NCBI GenBank assembly: GCA_903933475.1 | Contig: CAIZKE010000069.1 | Location: forward strand, 1-8,880 | Direction: 5' to 3' | DNA from: an uncultured Alphaproteobacteria bacterium | GTDB taxonomy: Bacteria > Pseudomonadota > Alphaproteobacteria > Caulobacterales > Caulobacteraceae | Length of the DNA stretch: 8,880 bases | Shown: positions 6,252-8,880 of the stretch, one piece after another | Layout: the number at the start of each line of letters is the position of its first letter | Numbering within the stretch: the first letter of the stretch is position 1 | Made by a program: the position numbers and the translations under genes | Notes under the pieces: generated by a model | The model's database searches: none | Seen by the model: the letters and a program-made list of their open reading frames with translations, nothing else | What the model was told of the DNA's origin: nothing

Positions 6252-7988
6252 ATGATCCGCAAGCCTGACGGTACCTGGGACAAGTCCCGCCTGCCGAGCC
6301 GACATGTGACCGAAGGTCCGTCCCGGGCGCCGCACCGGTCCTACTATTACGCCATGGGCCTGGGCTCGCGCGAGATCGCCCAGCCCTTCGTCGGCGTGGC
6401 CTCCTGCTGGAATGAGGCGGCGCCCTGCAACACCGCCCTCATGCGCCAGGCGCATGCGGTGTCCGAGGGCGTGAAGAAGGCTGGCGCCACCCCGCGGGAA
6501 TTCTGCACCATCACCGTCACCGACGGGATCGCCATGGGCCATGAGGGCATGCGCTCTTCCCTCGTCAGCCGCGACGTGATCGCCGACTCCGTCGAGCTGA
6601 CCATGCGCGGCCACGGCTACGACGCCCTGGTGGGCATAGCCGGCTGCGACAAGTCGCTGCCCGGCATGATGATGGCCATGCTGCGCCTGAATGTGCCCTC
6701 GGTCTTCCTCTACGGCGGTTCCATCCTGCCGGGGTCCTGGCAGGGCCGGGACGTCACCGTGGTCGACGTCTTCGAGGCGGTGGGCCAGCATTCGGCCGGC
6801 AAGATGAGCCTGGACGACCTCTGCTCCCTCGAACAGCACGCCTGTCCGTCCGACGGTGCCTGCGGCGGCCAGTTCACCGCCAACACCATGGCCTGCGTGT
6901 CCGAGGCGATCGGCCTGGCCCTGCCGCTCTCCGCTGCCCTCCCGGCACCCTACCTCAGCCGGGACGCCTATGCGGTGGCCTCGGGCGAGACTGTGGTCCG
7001 CCTGATCGAGACCCAGCTGCGGCCCCGTGACATCGTCACCCGCAAGTCCTTCGAAAACGCCGCCGCGGTGATCGCGGCGACGGGTGGATCGACCAACGGC
7101 GCCCTGCACCTGCCGGCCATGGCCCATGAGTGCGGCATATCCTTCACCCTGCGCGACTTCGCCGAGATCGCCCAGCGCACGCCGCATATCGCAGACCTGA
7201 AGCCCGGCGGCCGTTTCGTGGCCAAGGACATGGGCGAGGCCGGCGGCATGCCCATGCTGCTGAAGACGCTCCTGGAAGGCGGATACATCCACGGCGACTG
7301 CATGACCATCACCGGCAAGACCATCGCCGAGAATGTCCGGGACGTGGTCTGGCGCGACGACCAGGAGGTCATCCGCACGGTCTCCAACCCGCTTTCGCCC
7401 ACCGGCGGCCTGGTCGGCCTCTGGGGCTCGCTCGCGCCTGAGGGCTCCATCGTCAAGGTGGCAGGCATGACGTCGCACCGCTCGCACCGCGGCCCAGCCC
7501 GGGTCTTCGATGGCGAGCAGGCCTGCTTCGAGGCTGTGGAGCGCGGCGACTACAAGGACGGCGAAGTCCTGGTGATCCGGTACGAGGGCCCCCGTGGCGG
7601 CCCCGGCATGCGGGAAATGCTCTCGACCACGGCGGCGATTAGCGGACAGGGGCGTGGCGACAAGGTGGCCCTGGTCACCGATGGCCGCTTTTCCGGCGCG
7701 ACCCGCGGCCTCTGCATCGGGCATGTCGGCCCCGAGGCCCAACTCGGTGGTCCGATCGGCCTGGTCCAGGACGGTGACATCATCTCGATCGACTCCGATG
7801 CCGGAACGATCGACCTCGAGGTGGATCCCGCCGAGTTGGAACGGCGTCGGCAGGCCTGGAAGCCCCGGGTCACGGGCTATGGCTCAGGCGCCCTCTGGAA
7901 GTACGCCCAGATCGTCGGTCCCGCCTATGAGGGTGCCGTCACCCATCCCGGCCAGGCCGGTGAAAGCCACGTCTACGCCGACCTCTAG
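6252..7988 (+). CDS. ilvD: Dihydroxy-acid dehydratase (IlvD)
   Basis: This 578-residue enzyme dehydrates 2,3-dihydroxyisovalerate and 2,3-dihydroxy-3-methylvalerate to the 2-keto acids, the third common step of valine and isoleucine synthesis. It also feeds leucine and pantothenate. The three iron-sulfur cysteine ligands are Cys59 in NEAAPCN, Cys132 in GCDKS and Cys204 in DGACGGQ. Their 73/72 spacing fits the [2Fe-2S] enzymes (Mycobacterium tuberculosis Cys68/141/214). Asp133 and Lys134 supply the metal-site and carbamylated Lys positions. The catalytic-Ser motif GRFSGATRG lies at 478-486, and GPRGGPGMREML at 447-458 is intact. These motifs and the length favour DHAD over the sugar-acid dehydratases of the same IlvD/Edd superfamily, such as xylonate dehydratase. 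GAGGAGG upstream fixes the ATG. No other ilv gene is in the window, which is usual because ilvD often stands alone. Confidence 0.93.
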   Translation: MIRKPDGTWDKSRLPSRHVTEGPSRAPHRSYYYAMGLGSREIAQPFVGVASCWNEAAPCNTALMRQAHAVSEGVKKAGATPREFCTITVTDGIAMGHEGMRSSLVSRDVIADSVELTMRGHGYDALVGIAGCDKSLPGMMMAMLRLNVPSVFLYGGSILPGSWQGRDVTVVDVFEAVGQHSAGKMSLDDLCSLEQHACPSDGACGGQFTANTMACVSEAIGLALPLSAALPAPYLSRDAYAVASGETVVRLIETQLRPRDIVTRKSFENAAAVIAATGGSTNGALHLPAMAHECGISFTLRDFAEIAQRTPHIADLKPGGRFVAKDMGEAGGMPMLLKTLLEGGYIHGDCMTITGKTIAENVRDVVWRDDQEVIRTVSNPLSPTGGLVGLWGSLAPEGSIVKVAGMTSHRSHRGPARVFDGEQACFEAVERGDYKDGEVLVIRYEGPRGGPGMREMLSTTAAISGQGRGDKVALVTDGRFSGATRGLCIGHVGPEAQLGGPIGLVQDGDIISIDSDAGTIDLEVDPAELERRRQAWKPRVTGYGSGALWKYAQIVGPAYEGAVTHPGQAGESHVYADL

Positions 7989-7990
7989 TT

Positions 7991-8014
7991 CCGGTTCCGA
8001 TAAGTGGGAACAGG
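7991..8014. terminator. Weak hairpin between convergent ilvD and nnrU-like genes
   Basis: In the 40-base gap between two converging stops, CCGGTTCC and GGAACAGG can pair: five perfect pairs (7994-7998 with 8007-8011), one mismatch, then two more, around an eight-base loop. No T-run follows on either strand, so an intrinsic terminator is doubtful. It is the only candidate in the gap. Confidence 0.25.
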
Positions 8015-8028
8015 CTCCAGGGGATTGG

Positions 8029-8718
8029 TCAGGGCAGGGCGGACATCCCGGCGATGAAGGGGTGGGCCAGCAGGACGACCAGGTAGGCTCCCGCCGCGAT
8101 CAGGGCCTGGAGGGCGAATTCCGAGGGCTTCAGCACCTGCCGCCCTGACAGGATGGCGGCGAAGGGGACAAAGGAAGACCGGGCCTCGAAGGCCGCCCAA
8201 CGCTCGCCGTGCGTGCGCCGGCGCTTGGCGTCGATGCTGGCGGCCCCGGCGAGGGACAGGACCAGCAGGGAGCCGAACAGGACCAGCGAGGCCAGGTCGC
8301 CGTTCACCAGGATATGGCCCGCCGACCAGATGGCCATGCCCCAGAGGAAGGGATGGCGGGTGATCCTCAGGACGCCGCGCACAGGATCGGGATCGTCCAC
8401 CGCGCCAGACTGACCCACGGCACCGGGATTGCGGGTCAGGACGCCCGGCACGATCAGCAGGAAGGCCAGCAGCATCAGGCCGATCTGGAGGTTCCGGGTC
8501 ACCGGGGTGACACTCCACCAGACCAGGGCCGCCGCTTCGCCCCGGGCGAGGCGGTGCGCGACGAACATCCAGGCCAGGACCGCGCCCGATGCGAGGGAGA
8601 AAAGTCCCAGGTATCGACCTTCTCCCAGCCGGGCGACCAGCCGGTCGCGGACCGTGGTTCCGCTGACGAGGAGATGAAGCAGGAGGAAGGCGACGGCAGC
8701 GAGGATCAGCGACGGCAT
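8029..8718 (-). CDS. NnrU family integral membrane protein
   Basis: This 229-residue protein has about six hydrophobic segments (near residues 2-18, 38-55, 77-94, 122-137, 143-160 and 204-221). The family's conserved features are present: an early His15 in LLLHLLVSG, GRYLGLFSL at 34-42, RHPFLWG at 121-127 and GHILVNGDLASLVLFG at 134-149. NnrU was named from a nitric-oxide/nitrite reduction locus in Rhodobacter. The plant relative Z-ISO (zeta-carotene isomerase) binds haem through conserved His residues, so His15, His122 and His135 may be ligands; this is inferred. No nir, nor or carotenoid genes are seen nearby, and the molecular role is unknown. GGGAG eight bases before the ATG at 8718 supports the start. 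It lies 66 bases downstream of another leftward gene and may be co-transcribed with it. Confidence 0.85.
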   Translation of the reverse strand: MPSLILAAVAFLLLHLLVSGTTVRDRLVARLGEGRYLGLFSLASGAVLAWMFVAHRLARGEAAALVWWSVTPVTRNLQIGLMLLAFLLIVPGVLTRNPGAVGQSGAVDDPDPVRGVLRITRHPFLWGMAIWSAGHILVNGDLASLVLFGSLLVLSLAGAASIDAKRRRTHGERWAAFEARSSFVPFAAILSGRQVLKPSEFALQALIAAGAYLVVLLAHPFIAGMSALP

Positions 8719-8784
8719 GGTGATGGCTCCCGAGGTCTAGCCCGTCAGGCTCGCCCCTTGCGCTTACACTGTCAAGTTAAACGC
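8719..8784. promoter_or_regulatory. Spacer upstream of the NnrU-family gene
   Basis: This 66-base gap lies between two leftward genes. Its right half is the most AT-rich patch I noticed in the window. On the minus strand it contains TTGACA (8770-8775), identical to the -35 consensus, but no acceptable -10 lies about 17 bases on. GCTAGACC (8734-8741) matches 7 of 8 bases of the Caulobacter -10 consensus, but without a properly spaced -35. A promoter here is possible and unproven. Confidence 0.3.
8760..8784 (-). repeat. Imperfect inverted repeat directly after a stop codon
   Basis: GCGCTTA and TAAACGC flank 11 bases. In leftward RNA the seven-base stem closes fully, with one G-U wobble, starting at the first base after the UAG at 8785-8787. 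It could be a 3' hairpin of the partial gene or an operator-like site, since the loop holds ACACTGT, itself a small palindrome. No U-run follows, so it is not a textbook terminator. Confidence 0.3.
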
Positions 8785-8880
8785 CTATTCGAGGATGGGG
8801 CCTTCGCCGTCGCCGCCGCGCAGGGTCAGGGTCCTGCCCATGGCATCGAACAGCAGGTTCATGGCCACGGGCTTGTGCAC
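8785..8880 (-). CDS. C-terminal end of an unrecognised protein (partial)
   Basis: Reading leftward from the window edge, 31 codons and a TAG stop remain open. The frame encodes KPVAMNLLFDAMGRTLTLRG followed by a short acidic and glycine-rich tail ending PILE. Coding is supported by codon use like the neighbours (G/C third positions) and by the lack of a competing gene in this stretch. The pattern of alternating hydrophobic residues around a DAMGR turn suggests a beta-hairpin finishing a domain. I do not recognise the family. The gene lies 66 bases upstream of the NnrU-family gene on the same strand and may form an operon with it. Confidence 0.5.
   Translation of the reverse strand: MHKPVAMNLLFDAMGRTLTLRGGDGEGPILE

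Noticed and set aside
5810..6283. 157-codon minus-strand frame overlapping the start of the permease and ilvD
   Set aside because: It is a shifted frame of the permease 5' end that reads through the divergent spacer into ilvD, with no motif support.
6216..7742. 508-codon open frame on the minus strand, antisense to ilvD
   Set aside because: It is low-complexity Gly/His/Ala-rich sequence without family motifs, and it lies entirely opposite a fully conserved ilvD.
1..8880. Mobile element, phage, CRISPR, toxin-antitoxin or defence-system content
   Set aside because: I saw no transposase, integrase, terminal repeats, spaced direct repeats or paired small genes. All coding stretches but one resemble chromosomal metabolic families; the exception is the partial gene at 8785-8880, which is too short to judge.

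Overview
The window looks like chromosomal DNA from a GC-rich, Gram-negative alphaproteobacterium. Base composition was judged by eye, not computed. Gene packing is tight and third codon positions are strongly G/C. Several genes resemble families common in Caulobacter, Phenylobacterium and relatives: a type-I haloalkane dehalogenase, a KgtP-like permease, a TPR/GT41 glycosyltransferase and an NnrU protein. One perfect match to the Caulobacter housekeeping -10 consensus and an apparent scarcity of GANTC sites point the same way. The family-level assignment is inference, not proof.

Layout, left to right. (1) The C-terminal part of a haloalkane dehalogenase (2-376, +) meets a CurA-type NADP-dependent reductase (373-1389, -) tail to tail, with the two stop codons interlocked. 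(2) A 114-base divergent spacer leads to a three-gene rightward set: a Gfo/Idh/MocA oxidoreductase (1504-2442), a glutathione peroxidase (2464-2958) and a TPR protein with an OGT/SPINDLY-type GT41 domain (2955-4847). The last two overlap as GTGA. (3) A KgtP-like MFS symporter (4852-6132, -) ends four bases from the glycosyltransferase. (4) A second divergent spacer of 119 bases carries a candidate promoter for the symporter. It leads to ilvD, dihydroxy-acid dehydratase (6252-7988, +). (5) An NnrU-family membrane protein (8029-8718, -) converges on ilvD. (6) The last 32 codons of an unrecognised leftward gene (8785-8880, -) close the window.

Functionally this is mostly metabolic and housekeeping material: branched-chain amino-acid synthesis, uptake of an organic acid, detoxification or redox enzymes, and one putative protein O-glycosyltransferase. 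The rightward three-gene set is the part most worth attention. A sugar-type dehydrogenase, a thiol peroxidase and a nucleocytoplasmic-type O-GlcNAc transferase homologue appear to share a transcript. I see no mobile elements, CRISPR arrays, tRNA or rRNA genes, phage genes or clear defence system. No stretch over 300 bases lacks a gene. I found no convincing wholly new system.
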